42,486 nucleotides of DNA. Origin: a virus. A model generated the notes under the pieces. It saw only the letters and a program-made list of their open reading frames with translations, was not told the DNA's origin and ran no database searches. Below are positions 6,332-13,207 of this stretch, one piece after another. Position 1 is the first letter of the stretch; each line of letters starts with the position of its first letter. The position numbers and the translations under genes are program-made. The stretch is from the IMG/VR virus record IMGVR_UViG_3300048930_000170, positions 1-42,486 of that record. One strand, 5' to 3'.

Positions 6332-6372
6332 CGTTCACAAGTTCGCGCGACGTTCGCGCTATGTCCTTGTGA
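6332..6372. repeat. Left attP arm-type repeats
   Basis: CGTTCACAAGT at 6332-6342 recurs exactly at 6543-6553 on the far side of the attP core. An inverted CTTGTGA lies at 6366-6372. Also here are GAACGTTC (6329-6336, palindrome) and a direct repeat GTTCGCGC at 6341-6348 and 6352-6359, with an 11-bp period. Tyrosine integrases of the lambda type bind such short arm sites on either side of the core, and excisionases often bind short phased repeats. The binding role is inferred from layout. Confidence 0.5.
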
Positions 6373-6415
6373 GTGCCTCCTGCCTAACCCCTGACGAGGC
6401 TTCATTTCCGGGCAA

Positions 6416-6468
6416 TTCAAAATCCCCCGCCGAAAGGCGTGTCGGTTCGAGTCCGACCTCGGGCACCA
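6416..6468 (+). promoter_or_regulatory. attP core: 3' end of a tRNA-Leu gene
   Basis: From TTCAAAA (anticodon loop, anticodon CAA) the sequence reads as the right half of a tRNA-Leu: variable arm CCGCCGAAAGGCG, T arm GTCGG-TTCGAGT-CCGAC, acceptor strand CTCGGGC, discriminator A and CCA ending at 6468. The 5' half is absent: no GCCCGAG acceptor strand or D arm lies upstream, and the anticodon stem partner is mismatched. This is what a phage attP that restores the host tRNA on integration looks like. The integrase gene ends 96 bp away. The exact crossover and left edge cannot be set without the host. Confidence 0.85.
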
Positions 6469-6530
6469 CATTGAAACGGCAAGCGAATTTCCAGATTGCG
6501 CGGTGCCGCTTCTGGCGCTCGTTCCGGCGC

Positions 6531-6553
6531 GCTCACAACCGGCGTTCACAAGT
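6531..6553. repeat. Right attP arm-type repeats
   Basis: GCTCACAAC at 6531-6539 and CGTTCACAAGT at 6543-6553, 12 bp apart in the same orientation. They share TCACAA with the left-arm copies. They lie between the attP core and the integrase stop codon and are candidate integrase arm sites. The rest of 6469-6563 holds no gene. Confidence 0.5.
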
Positions 6554-6563
6554 CTCGTTCCGT

Positions 6564-7610
6564 TCATGTTCTGTCTCTCCGCTCCTGCGCCGATCGGCTG
6601 AGCCTCTTTCGGCTCGCCTTCTGCCGGTAATAGGCCACCATCGCCGCGCTCTGCCCGGTCACGGCCTGGATCTCGGCGTCGCTCGCGCCAGCCTCGGCCA
6701 GCTCCATGATCGCGAGCTTCCGAAGGCCGTGCAGCGAGTAGGGCGCGGCCCGCTCGCCCAGCGTCTCACGCCACGCGCGGAACGCCTTCTCCACGGCGCT
6801 GTAGCCGAGCGGCTGCGTCAGGTTCTTCGCCAGCAGGAACGCGCCGCGGACGGGCAGGGCGTCGACATAGGCGCGCAGGGCCGGCGGGCAATACACCTCG
6901 AGATCCTTGTCGCCCTTCTCGTCTCGCACGGTCATCCAGTCGCCGTGGAAGGCGTCGCGCCGCATCGTGATCGCGGCATTCGGGCGCTGGCCGGTTCCGA
7001 GGATCAGCCGCGCGGCGGTCTGCACCGTTGCGGGCGCGGTGTCGAGCGCCTTCACCATCCAGTCGGGCCACGGTTCATAGGCACGGGCGGGCTTGTGCGA
7101 GCCGAGTCCCGCTGCCGGATTCGGGCCGAGCGGCCAGTCGAGTTCGCGCGCGGCGTAGTTCCACAGCAGGCTGACCGTCTGGGCGTAGCGCGCGGCCTTT
7201 CGCGGCGTTTCGGCAAGCTTGTCGAGAGCGGCCCGGACAGCCTGGCGCGTCGTGCGGCGCATGTCCTTCGCGCCGTTCTTTTCCATGATGGCATCCATCG
7301 GGCGGCGGTAGCTGGCGCGGGTCGAGGCGGCGAGGCCGCGCTGCACCGTCTGATCCCGGCGCCACGCCTCGATGCATTCCCGCCAGGAGTAGCGCGGCGC
7401 GGCCTCCTGCGCCTTGTGCTGGCCGGCCCGGGCGAGCCAGTAGAGCCGGTCAAGTTCGGCCGCATCGCCTTTCCAGTCGAGCTTGATCTCGCGGCCCTTG
7501 CGCTTCTCGCCGTCCTGCCACGTCACGCGATGGTAGGGTTCCCACTTGCCGCGCGCCCAACGCCATTGCAGGCCGGGCTTGACGATGCGGGGTTTCGGCG
7601 GGCGTTTCAC
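6564..7610 (-). CDS. int: Tyrosine-type site-specific integrase
   Basis: 348 residues from GTG at 7610, which overlaps the stop of the excisionase gene. A longer frame to 7679 runs through that gene and is rejected. The C-terminal catalytic domain shows R209 in TGQRPNAAI, the H-x-x-R box as LHGLR (H294, R297), and the nucleophile in VAYYRQ (Y327 or Y328). The N-terminal part has a core-binding SAM-like region (about 70-150) after an Arg/Lys/Trp-rich arm-binding-like start. It catalyses integration and excision at the attP described at 6416-6468, immediately downstream. Confidence 0.93.
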   Translation of the reverse strand: MKRPPKPRIVKPGLQWRWARGKWEPYHRVTWQDGEKRKGREIKLDWKGDAAELDRLYWLARAGQHKAQEAAPRYSWRECIEAWRRDQTVQRGLAASTRASYRRPMDAIMEKNGAKDMRRTTRQAVRAALDKLAETPRKAARYAQTVSLLWNYAARELDWPLGPNPAAGLGSHKPARAYEPWPDWMVKALDTAPATVQTAARLILGTGQRPNAAITMRRDAFHGDWMTVRDEKGDKDLEVYCPPALRAYVDALPVRGAFLLAKNLTQPLGYSAVEKAFRAWRETLGERAAPYSLHGLRKLAIMELAEAGASDAEIQAVTGQSAAMVAYYRQKASRKRLSRSAQERRDRT

Positions 7611-7837
7611 AGGTCGAAGTCCTCGCTTGGCAGGGCGGCCTTGCCGGTGATGATCGCCTCGATCTGCGCGACCGGCCATCGGTCATGCTCGCCGATCCGG
7701 ATCGGTTTGGGAAGCGCCCCGCGCTCGACCAGCCGCCGAAACTCCGCAGCCGGCATGTCGAGCATGGCGGCTGCCGTCGTGTCGCGGACGGCGAGGCGCG
7801 GAACGTCGCGGAAGGGATGGCGGGGCGCGGAGGTCAT
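7607..7837 (-). CDS. xis: Excisionase / AlpA-like winged-helix protein
   Basis: 76 residues from ATG at 7837. The HTH region VRDTTAAAMLDMPAAEFRRLVERGALPKPIRIGEHDRWPVAQIEAII is the MerR/AlpA-type pattern: helix, turn, LPxPIRIGxxxRW wing, then C-terminal helix. It is directly upstream of int with a 4-nt overlap, the usual place for a recombination directionality factor. Likely bends attP/attL DNA for excision and may repress int. Confidence 0.75.
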   Translation of the reverse strand: MTSAPRHPFRDVPRLAVRDTTAAAMLDMPAAEFRRLVERGALPKPIRIGEHDRWPVAQIEAIITGKAALPSEDFDL

Positions 7838-8145
7838 TGCGCTCGCCCGTGTCGAACGGTCCAGTGCGCCGCGCGTGGTAGGTCTTCGCGCTCGCCGTGC
7901 GGTGTCACTCCCCACTTGGCGAAGAACCGCGCAGCATCTTTCTGCGTCACGCGTGCGCCGTTGCTCCGAGACAGCGACAGGTGGACATAGCCATCTTGCC
8001 CCGCCGGGGCGATATAGAAAAGACCTTTCCACTCACCCTGCACGTGGCCGGCGACGGGTTCTGCGAACCCGTGCGGGATCGGCGCTGGCTTCGCTCCGAT
8101 AGCGATCAGCGGTTGCAGGATGCGCGCCGGGTCATGCTCAGCCAT
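7834..8145 (-). CDS. Hypothetical protein
   Basis: 103 residues from ATG at 8145 (MAEHDPARILQPLIAIGAKP). It shares a frame with the DUF4326-like gene upstream, and the two can be read as one 224-residue frame, but the linker between them looks non-coding in this frame (see 8138-8508). The core has beta-strand-like GEWKGLFYIAPAGQDGYVHLSLSRS and the C-terminus is basic. The stop overlaps the excisionase start. Function unknown. Confidence 0.6.
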   Translation of the reverse strand: MAEHDPARILQPLIAIGAKPAPIPHGFAEPVAGHVQGEWKGLFYIAPAGQDGYVHLSLSRSNGARVTQKDAARFFAKWGVTPHGEREDLPRAAHWTVRHGRAQ

Positions 8146-8508
8146 GCGCGCACCATCCCTGATGCCCCTCTTCGGGCTTGCGGCCGCAGTCCGGGCAGCG
8201 CGGCGGGAGGAAGGTGACGACGGTCGTCCGTTCGCCACCTCAAGCCAGACGTCTGCATGGCAGGGCTCGCCCGGCGGGCACCAGCAGGCAAGGTTCTTGC
8301 CGCGCAGCTCCCGCTTCGCCGCGGCGACCTTGTCGGCCTGCTCGGGCCACGTCAGGTAGTCGCGGAAAAGGCGGACCAGGTGCGCGCGATCGGCGCCGGT
8401 TCCCTGCCCCTGATAAGGGTTGCCCCAGCGGGTCGTGCGGTCGACCTTCACGGTGTTCGGCGGCATCCGCCAACCCTTCGTGCGGCGCAGCTGGACGCGG
8501 TCAGGCAT
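8138..8508 (-). CDS. DUF4326-like protein with zinc-ribbon tail in the -1 frame
   Basis: The N-terminal 93 residues match the DUF4326 pattern: VDRTTRWGNPY near residue 30, then LRGKNLACWCPPGEPCHADVWLEVAN with C75, C77, C83 and H84. After about base 8235 the better coding frame shifts by -1: between 8239 and 8138 it encodes LPPRCPDCGRKPEEGHQGWC and stops with TGA, overlapping the next ATG by 8 nt. That segment has no start codon. Third-position GC is higher in the shifted frame (25 of 29 against 19 of 27). It may be an indel (natural or sequencing) or a recoding event. The domain is linked to nucleotide or DNA-modifying contexts without a proven reaction. Confidence 0.5.
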
Positions 8509-9094
8509 GATAGCTCATCTCCACCGATAGGTCGGGGGCGCACCGTGCGGAACGGCGGCGAACCACTGACGCGGCTGTATGGACATCGAGCTCGATCCCG
8601 AATGTGGGTCGGATGATCCGCCCGAGCTTGTGCGCCGTTTTCAGGGGGTCAGCCAAGATCGACTCGAAGGTCATGTTGTGGCAGGTGCCGACATGAGAAA
8701 GCCGCATCTGCATTGAGGCCGTGTCGATGAAGATGGAGCTAGCCATCGCGCGAACGGTGCGACGGTTGGCCCGGACCTGCATGCCTGTCAGCGAAAGCAG
8801 TTTCAGCTGCGAGCGCGCTTGTTCGCGTGAGTCGCGCGAAAGCACGATCAGCACAGGCGCAACCGGTAGGTCGTTCCGCGAGATGTGGGCGATTTTCGGG
8901 TCGATCCACTTCACTGCGCGGCCCGCCTGAGACCTGAGCCAGTTCACATCAACGCGCCCGGGCCGCATCTGTTCGGCCTCGAAAGCGGGTGGGGGGCCGC
9001 TTACCGGAAATCCGCCGCGCCACAGCATGTTCATGACCATGGTCGTGCCGCATCTTCCGAGACCCGCAACGAACAAAAGGGGTTGGTCAGGCAT
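8501..9094 (-). CDS. Sulfotransferase-like P-loop protein
   Basis: 197 residues from ATG at 9094. The N-terminus LLFVAGLGRCGTTMVMNML is the 5' PAPS-binding loop of sulfotransferases (GxxRxGTT), and the later VLIVLSRDSREQARSQLKLL resembles the 3'-phosphate-binding RDxxxxxxS region. An aspartyl/histidyl catalytic base is not obvious. Full-length enzymes are usually 250 residues or more, so this is short. It might modify a surface glycan or another small substrate, or be a P-loop relative with another role. It sits in the leftward early operon and overlaps both neighbours. Confidence 0.65.
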   Translation of the reverse strand: MPDQPLLFVAGLGRCGTTMVMNMLWRGGFPVSGPPPAFEAEQMRPGRVDVNWLRSQAGRAVKWIDPKIAHISRNDLPVAPVLIVLSRDSREQARSQLKLLSLTGMQVRANRRTVRAMASSIFIDTASMQMRLSHVGTCHNMTFESILADPLKTAHKLGRIIRPTFGIELDVHTAASVVRRRSARCAPDLSVEMSYHA

Positions 9095-9341
9095 GCTGTT
9101 CGTCCATCTTCGCCACCACATCCCGCCCGGCCGTCGTCAGCCGCGCGTCGTCGAAGCGGATCTCCATGAGGCCGCGGTCGCACAGCGCCTTCAGCGTGCC
9201 CTGCGTGTGGAACGGGCCGGTGGAGCAGTTACCGCCAAACGGAATCCACCCTGCACGAACGCGCCAGAGCGCGCCTCCGGCGGCGTCTTTCAGGGCGGCG
9301 CGCATGCGGGGCGTCAGGTTCTCGGCCGAGATCGTGGTCAT
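9087..9341 (-). CDS. Hypothetical small winged-helix-like protein
   Basis: 84 residues (MTTISAENLTPRMRAALKDAAGGALWRVRAGWIP...). The pattern TPRMRAALKDAA...TQGTLKALCDRGLMEIRFDDARLTTAGRDVVAKM reads like a winged helix: helices, then LxxRGLxExxxxxxxLTxxGR. This is common in small phage proteins. DNA binding is inferred only. Overlaps neighbours by 4-8 bases. Confidence 0.6.
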   Translation of the reverse strand: MTTISAENLTPRMRAALKDAAGGALWRVRAGWIPFGGNCSTGPFHTQGTLKALCDRGLMEIRFDDARLTTAGRDVVAKMDEQHA

Positions 9342-9532
9342 CGCTGCGCCTCCCGGTCGAGTTGCCGGATCAGTTCGTTCCCGCTCACGTTCCGCTCCAT
9401 GCAGAGTTCGTAGAACCGGCGATAGTCGTCCGCCGTCAGATGGCTGCTCACCGTTCGCCCGACGCGTCCCTTCGGTGGCGACAGTTTCGGCACCGTGCGC
9501 CCGTCCCGGCGAGCTATGGGGGCTGCGCTCAT
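9338..9532 (-). CDS. Ribbon-helix-helix-like small protein
   Basis: 64 residues. A basic N-terminus precedes GRTVSSHLTADDYRRFYELCMERNVSGNELIRQLDREAQR, which fits a strand-helix-turn-helix RHH fold (CopG/Arc type). Possibly a small regulator within the early operon. Overlaps both neighbours by four bases. The family call is based on pattern only. Confidence 0.55.
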   Translation of the reverse strand: MSAAPIARRDGRTVPKLSPPKGRVGRTVSSHLTADDYRRFYELCMERNVSGNELIRQLDREAQR

Positions 9533-9735
9533 CCCCGTCCCCTCTTCTGCGTCACCATCACGAAGCCCGTCGGGCCATCCATGCGCAGGCGCGCCTCGCG
9601 CTCGGCACGCGCTCGCTCAAGGGCCGGTCGCAGTTCGCCCTGCAGCTTGCGGATGTCGTCGGCCATGCGCGCCAGCTCGCGGCGCTGAAGCCGCTCGAGC
9701 TGGTGCTCGGCCCAGAGGCGGGCGAGCGGGTTCAT
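9529..9735 (-). CDS. Hypothetical coiled-coil protein
   Basis: 68 residues, mostly one charged helix rich in Arg, Leu, Glu and Ala (residues about 5-50: LARLWAEHQLERLQRRELAR and onward), with a short RMDGPTGFVMVTQKRGRG tail. Function unknown. Confidence 0.55.
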   Translation of the reverse strand: MNPLARLWAEHQLERLQRRELARMADDIRKLQGELRPALERARAEREARLRMDGPTGFVMVTQKRGRG

Positions 9736-10007
9736 GCGCTCGCCGACCCTGACATTGCAGGCTTGATGCTCACAACCGCGAAGCCGTCGCTGTCGGCACT
9801 CACGGTCCTTCGGATCGGATCGGGGAAGATCGTCACGGTCATCCCGCGCGTGGTCTCTTCAAGGACATAATCGAGCATTTCGCCTTGCGTTTCGAACGGG
9901 GCGTGCGTTGTGAGAAGGTGGCCGTCGGCGTCGCGGCTTTCAGCGGACCAGCCAGCTGCCTTGACCTGTGCCGTCGTGATAAGATTAATCGGTGCCGGGT
10001 TCTTCAT
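9732..10007 (-). CDS. Hypothetical protein
   Basis: 91 residues from ATG at 10007 (MKNPAPINLITTAQVKAAGW). Pattern TTAQVKAAGWSAESRDADGHLLTTHAPFETQGEMLDYVLEETTRGMTVTIFPDP suggests a small alpha/beta protein. The start overlaps the upstream stop. No family recognised. Confidence 0.6.
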   Translation of the reverse strand: MKNPAPINLITTAQVKAAGWSAESRDADGHLLTTHAPFETQGEMLDYVLEETTRGMTVTIFPDPIRRTVSADSDGFAVVSIKPAMSGSASA

Positions 10008-10690
10008 GCTGCACACTCCTTCAGTGCGTACCCGCCCCACTGGTCGGCGGCGGCGTTCATCATTCCGGGCCAGGAGCGGCTGCGCAGGCGCGCGCGCTCT
10101 GGTCCCGGGGGCATCCGGTGGACGCGGTTCCAGGCCTTCCACTCGGCCGTCCCGCGCGCGGGCTCGGGCAGGCGATCGGTGGGCGCGAGCGCCGGCAGGC
10201 CGCGCAGGTACCAGCCGGTCAGCTTGTAGGCGGGCTCGCCGAACCAGAAGGGCTGCACCATCTGCGGCGCGGGCAGGTCCTCCGGCATACGGTCGCGGGC
10301 GAGGTCGTTCATCTCGGGGTTCTCGATCGCCACGCGGTCGATCGGCGCCGCCCAGCAGGCGAGGAAGATGCTCACGCCCTCCTCGAACTCGGCGCGCATG
10401 TCGTCCCAGGAGCGGCCCGTGGGCAGGGCCTTCGGCGGCGTCCACTTGCCCGGCCCGGACATCCAGCGCCTGCCGCTGCGGCAGAGGCGCGTGCAGGGCG
10501 GGTGCATGACGGCAAGGAGGTCCCAGCCTTCCGCGAGGATCCCGTCGCGGATGTCGCAGCGGATGTGGCGGTTGCTGCCGTCCTCGGCGGGCTCGAGGTC
10601 GCAGGACCAGACGTCGTGCCCCCGCGCGGCGAAGGCGCGGCGGGCGATGCCCGAGGTCTCGCAGCCGATGAGGACGCGGAGGGACTTCAT
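10004..10690 (-). CDS. DNA cytosine-methyltransferase-like protein
   Basis: 228 residues from ATG at 10690. The N-terminus RVLIGCETSGIARRAFAARGHDVWSCDLEPAEDG is a Rossmann SAM-binding motif I plus acidic strand 2. WDLLAVMHPPCTRLCRSG carries the PPC motif of C5-cytosine methyltransferases, and VAIENPE resembles the ENV motif. There is no evident target-recognition domain, and the 228-residue length is short for a solo enzyme. I know this family in phages as putative C5 methyltransferases of untested activity. It may protect phage DNA, or be a non-methylating relative. Confidence 0.7.
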   Translation of the reverse strand: MKSLRVLIGCETSGIARRAFAARGHDVWSCDLEPAEDGSNRHIRCDIRDGILAEGWDLLAVMHPPCTRLCRSGRRWMSGPGKWTPPKALPTGRSWDDMRAEFEEGVSIFLACWAAPIDRVAIENPEMNDLARDRMPEDLPAPQMVQPFWFGEPAYKLTGWYLRGLPALAPTDRLPEPARGTAEWKAWNRVHRMPPGPERARLRSRSWPGMMNAAADQWGGYALKECAA

Positions 10691-10770
10691 CCCGTCACCA
10701 TCGCCAGCACGGCGGCGCACATCAGCAAGCCGCAGAGAAAGCCGGGGATGATCCACCATCCGGGGCTCAT
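10687..10770 (-). CDS. 27-residue membrane micro-protein
   Basis: Encodes MSPGWWIIPGFLCGLLMCAA followed by VLAMVTG: a single transmembrane helix. ATGA overlaps on both sides (next start 10690, upstream stop 10767) support translation. Function unknown. Confidence 0.45.
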   Translation of the reverse strand: MSPGWWIIPGFLCGLLMCAAVLAMVTG

Positions 10771-10925
10771 CCGAACACCGCCGCGGCAAAGAGGCCCAGC
10801 GCCAACATCGCGAACAGCGACAGCGCGCCGAGGAAGTCGCCGACAAGCGCGGCAATGCGCCGGTTGCGGACCTCGCGGTCGATGGCCTTCTGGCTCATCA
10901 GGTCGGGGAAGTTGTGGAGGCCCAT
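10767..10925 (-). CDS. 52-residue membrane protein
   Basis: From ATG at 10925 (MGLHNFPDLMSQKAIDREVR). Polar N-terminal 25 residues followed by a hydrophobic segment (about 28-51, LVGDFLGALSLFAMLALGLF...). A longer frame to 10976 runs into the HNH gene and is rejected. Pairs with the adjacent 27-residue membrane peptide. Function unknown. Confidence 0.5.
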   Translation of the reverse strand: MGLHNFPDLMSQKAIDREVRNRRIAALVGDFLGALSLFAMLALGLFAAAVFG

Positions 10926-10926
10926 G

Positions 10927-11256
10927 TCAGTCTCTCCTCGGGAAAATTGGGGTGCCGTCGAAGCGCTTTCCGCCAAGCCTCCGCTTGGGCCGGTAAGCGC
11001 CGATGTGCTTCGCGTGGACGCGGCGCGCCTTGGCGATCAGCCCGGCGTCGTCCGCCGTCTTGGTCCGGTGGCAATCCTTGTGCGCGGGGGCCAGGTTCTC
11101 GTCGCTGTCATCGCCGCTGATCTCAAGCGCGATGATGTGTTCCGCATCCCATGCGTCACCCACGGCGATCTTGAGGCCGCAGATGTGGCAGACGCCTTCG
11201 TGTGCGTCGAAAATGCGGGCGCGGCGCAGGGCCGTCATGGAGCGGCGGCGGGTCAT
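10927..11256 (-). CDS. HNH endonuclease-like protein
   Basis: 109 residues. CHICGLKI provides a first zinc pair, AEHIIALEISGDDSDENLAPAHKDCHRTKT contains the HNH core (H at EHI, N in ENL, H in CHRTKT) and the second Cys pair is partial (one C). The C-terminal part is Arg/Lys-rich. Such small HNH proteins nick DNA. Here it lies within the recombination operon, far from the terminase, so a role in recombination or as a homing nuclease is possible. A second HNH gene is at 22359. Confidence 0.75.
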   Translation of the reverse strand: MTRRRSMTALRRARIFDAHEGVCHICGLKIAVGDAWDAEHIIALEISGDDSDENLAPAHKDCHRTKTADDAGLIAKARRVHAKHIGAYRPKRRLGGKRFDGTPIFPRRD

Positions 11257-11453
11257 CGCGTGTTCTCCACGTCATGCGGGTGCATTTGGAGGCGCAGTTT
11301 GGGGCGAGCCAAGCGAAGGGACTGCGCAACCTCGTTGAACGCAGGTTCACGGTGCTTCTCGGCCAGCCATTCCAGCTTTTCTATAAGCACAAACATCCGA
11401 TTGTCGGCGTAGTCCGCCTCAATCTGCTTTCGCGTTCTTCGCGGTTCACTCAT
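11253..11453 (-). CDS. Hypothetical helical protein
   Basis: 66 residues (MSEPRRTRKQIEADYADNRM...). Charged, helical throughout, with a His-containing C-terminus (MHPHDVENTR). Overlaps neighbours by four bases. Function unknown. Confidence 0.55.
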   Translation of the reverse strand: MSEPRRTRKQIEADYADNRMFVLIEKLEWLAEKHREPAFNEVAQSLRLARPKLRLQMHPHDVENTR

Positions 11454-11689
11454 TTCCCTAGATCCTCAATGATCTGGATTTCCCAAGCGTCAGGCGCATC
11501 GATCGTGGCTCGAAGCGTTGGGGAGAGATCGACAACCAAGCGCACCCTCGCACTGCTTCCGCGCGCCTCTTGAAACCGCATTGCTTCAGCAGAGATTGCG
11601 CGCACCATTGCAGCCATTATCTCTTGCTCTGCGGTCGCCGTTTCGACGGAGAAGCTAAAGGTGAGCGGCAGTTGGATAACGTTGTTCAT
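11450..11689 (-). CDS. Hypothetical protein
   Basis: 79 residues (MNNVIQLPLTFSFSVETATA...). An N-terminal beta strand, a helix EQEIMAAMVRAISAEAMRF and two strands (VRLVVDLSP, TIDAPDAWEIQIIED). No family recognised. Its stop and start are both coupled by overlap. Confidence 0.55.
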   Translation of the reverse strand: MNNVIQLPLTFSFSVETATAEQEIMAAMVRAISAEAMRFQEARGSSARVRLVVDLSPTLRATIDAPDAWEIQIIEDLGK

Positions 11690-12108
11690 GCGCGCGCCCT
11701 CACACTGTCCGGAACGGGATCAAACCCGCCCATGCGCGTCTCGCGCCACTCCACGCCATGCCGGGAGCCGTATTCGTAGATGACCTCAATCAGGTCGCGC
11801 ATCTGGGCGACGTTGAGGTGCGACGAACGGAAGCCGAGCGGAAACGGCCCGGAACCGTCCAATCCCTCGGCGAACCGCACCTGATGCCCGAGGGAATGCA
11901 TGAACGCGGCCTTCCACGTCTCGGGCGGCCACTGGCGGCCCTCCGGCTTGGCCCGCGTCACATCGCCGAGCATGGCCCACATCTTCGCGTTCTGCGCGTT
12001 TGTGCGGCTCGGCGCGCTGATCGTGACGACCGAGTTCGGCTCGGCCTCTTCGATCTGCCGCCGGGCGTATGCGCGCTGCGTGTCGCCGATGAGGATGATG
12101 CGGGTCAT
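11686..12108 (-). CDS. ninB: NinB-like recombination protein
   Basis: 140 residues. The patterns SAPSRTNAQNAKMWAMLGDVTR and WPPETWKAAFMHSLGHQVRF...LGFRSSHLNVAQMRDLIEVIYEYGSRHGVEW are those of NinB/Orf family phage recombination proteins, which bind single-stranded DNA and SSB and help load recombinase. It lies next to ssb and the annealing protein, consistent with a phage recombination module. The gene is full length for the family. Confidence 0.85.
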   Translation of the reverse strand: MTRIILIGDTQRAYARRQIEEAEPNSVVTISAPSRTNAQNAKMWAMLGDVTRAKPEGRQWPPETWKAAFMHSLGHQVRFAEGLDGSGPFPLGFRSSHLNVAQMRDLIEVIYEYGSRHGVEWRETRMGGFDPVPDSVRARA

Positions 12109-12551
12109 CAGAACGGGATCTCGTCGCCAAGGTCGTGGCGGGCCGGCGCAGCCGCCTGCGACTGGCTGGCGCGGTCATCGTCCTGCCGCCCGCCGCCGTC
12201 GCCCGTGCCGCTCAGCAGCACCAGCGTTCCGCCGTAGGGGCGCAGCACGACCTCGGTCGTGTAGCGATCCTGGCCGGATTGGTCCTGCCACTTGCGGGTC
12301 TCTAGCTGGCCCTCAACGTAGACCTTGGACCCCTTGCGGAGGTATTGCTCCGCGATGCGCGCCAGCGGCTCGGCCATGATCGTGACGGCATGCCATTCGG
12401 TGCGCTCGCGCCATTCGCCGGTCTGCTTATCCTTCCAGCTTTCGGACGTGGCGATCCGCAGGTTGCAGACCTTGCCGCCGTTCTGGAACGTCCGAACTTC
12501 GGGGTCGCGGCCCACATTCCCGATCAACTGGACCTTGTTCAGGCTGCTCAT
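12108..12551 (-). CDS. ssb: Single-stranded DNA-binding protein
   Basis: 147 residues. The OB fold begins [20 protein letters not shown], continues through [13 protein letters not shown] and [17 protein letters not shown], and a Gly/Gln/Ala linker ends in the acidic tip DLGDEIPF that in bacterial SSBs recruits partner proteins. It coats single-stranded DNA during phage replication and recombination. Stop and start of neighbours overlap. Confidence 0.95.
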   Translation of the reverse strand: MSSLNKVQLIGNVGRDPEVRTFQNGGKVCNLRIATSESWKDKQTGEWRERTEWHAVTIMAEPLARIAEQYLRKGSKVYVEGQLETRKWQDQSGQDRYTTEVVLRPYGGTLVLLSGTGDGGGRQDDDRASQSQAAAPARHDLGDEIPF

Positions 12552-13207
12552 GCTGCTTCCCCTTGGGTGCTGGCGAGTTTCGCCTTGCGCTTGTCTTTCG
12601 CCGCGTTCAGTTCGTTGAACATCGGCGGCATGGCGTCCTTGATTTCGGCGATGATCGCGGCGTTCGACTTCCAGGCATCAGCCAAGGCGTCGAGGCTGGC
12701 GGCGCTTTCGATCAGCGCCTTGATCCGGTCACGGTTGCCCGCAGCGTCGAACGGCGCGCGCTCGACCCCGACATGCTCCCGATCCTTGTCATAGAGCGCG
12801 AGGCCGAAGGTGTTGCCGTAGCTGCGCAGCGCCCGCTTGAGGGCGTCCGTCTCGGCTTCCTTGACGGCGCTCTCGTGGTGGTCCGCGATAGTGTTCGGCG
12901 AACCGACGCCCGAGCCCACGGCGGAGCCTTCCTTGAAGGACGAGCCGTTGACGTAGACCTTCACCGTGCAGAGGTAGCCGACGCGGTATTGTGGCCCCTT
13001 GTTCGGCACGTCCACGGTGTGCTCGGACACGCATTGCAGGCGCGTGATTTCGTAGCTCCACCCGCCTTCCCCGAAGATCCGATTGGCCTCGGAAATGACG
13101 TGGTAGCCGTCCACGTAGTCGCCATACTTGCCGCGCGGGGCAGGCTTGATGTGCTTTGGGTCCAGTGGCTTCCGAAGCTCGGCGCTGATCGTCTGCCAGT
13201 CCATCAC
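12548..13207 (-). CDS. Rad52/Sak-type single-strand annealing protein
   Basis: 219 residues; the second codon is also ATG. The Rad52/22-family core is clear: [39 protein letters not shown], then CTVKVYV...G.GVG, and the signature [31 protein letters not shown]. Such proteins anneal complementary single strands in phage recombination, here beside SSB and NinB. The C-terminal 60 residues are helical and more variable. Confidence 0.88.
   Translation of the reverse strand: MMDWQTISAELRKPLDPKHIKPAPRGKYGDYVDGYHVISEANRIFGEGGWSYEITRLQCVSEHTVDVPNKGPQYRVGYLCTVKVYVNGSSFKEGSAVGSGVGSPNTIADHHESAVKEAETDALKRALRSYGNTFGLALYDKDREHVGVERAPFDAAGNRDRIKALIESAASLDALADAWKSNAAIIAEIKDAMPPMFNELNAAKDKRKAKLASTQGEAA

Noticed and set aside
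6410-6468. Complete tRNA gene
   Set aside because: Only the 3' half is present; no 5' acceptor strand or D arm upstream.
6307-6567. Leftward frame with MWCPRSDSNRHAFRRGILN
   Set aside because: A well-known artefact: the complement of a tRNA-Leu 3' end translated. It covers the attP core.
6285-8102. 605-codon rightward frame
   Set aside because: Antisense to int, xis and attP; high-GC shadow frame of Arg/Ala/Pro composition.
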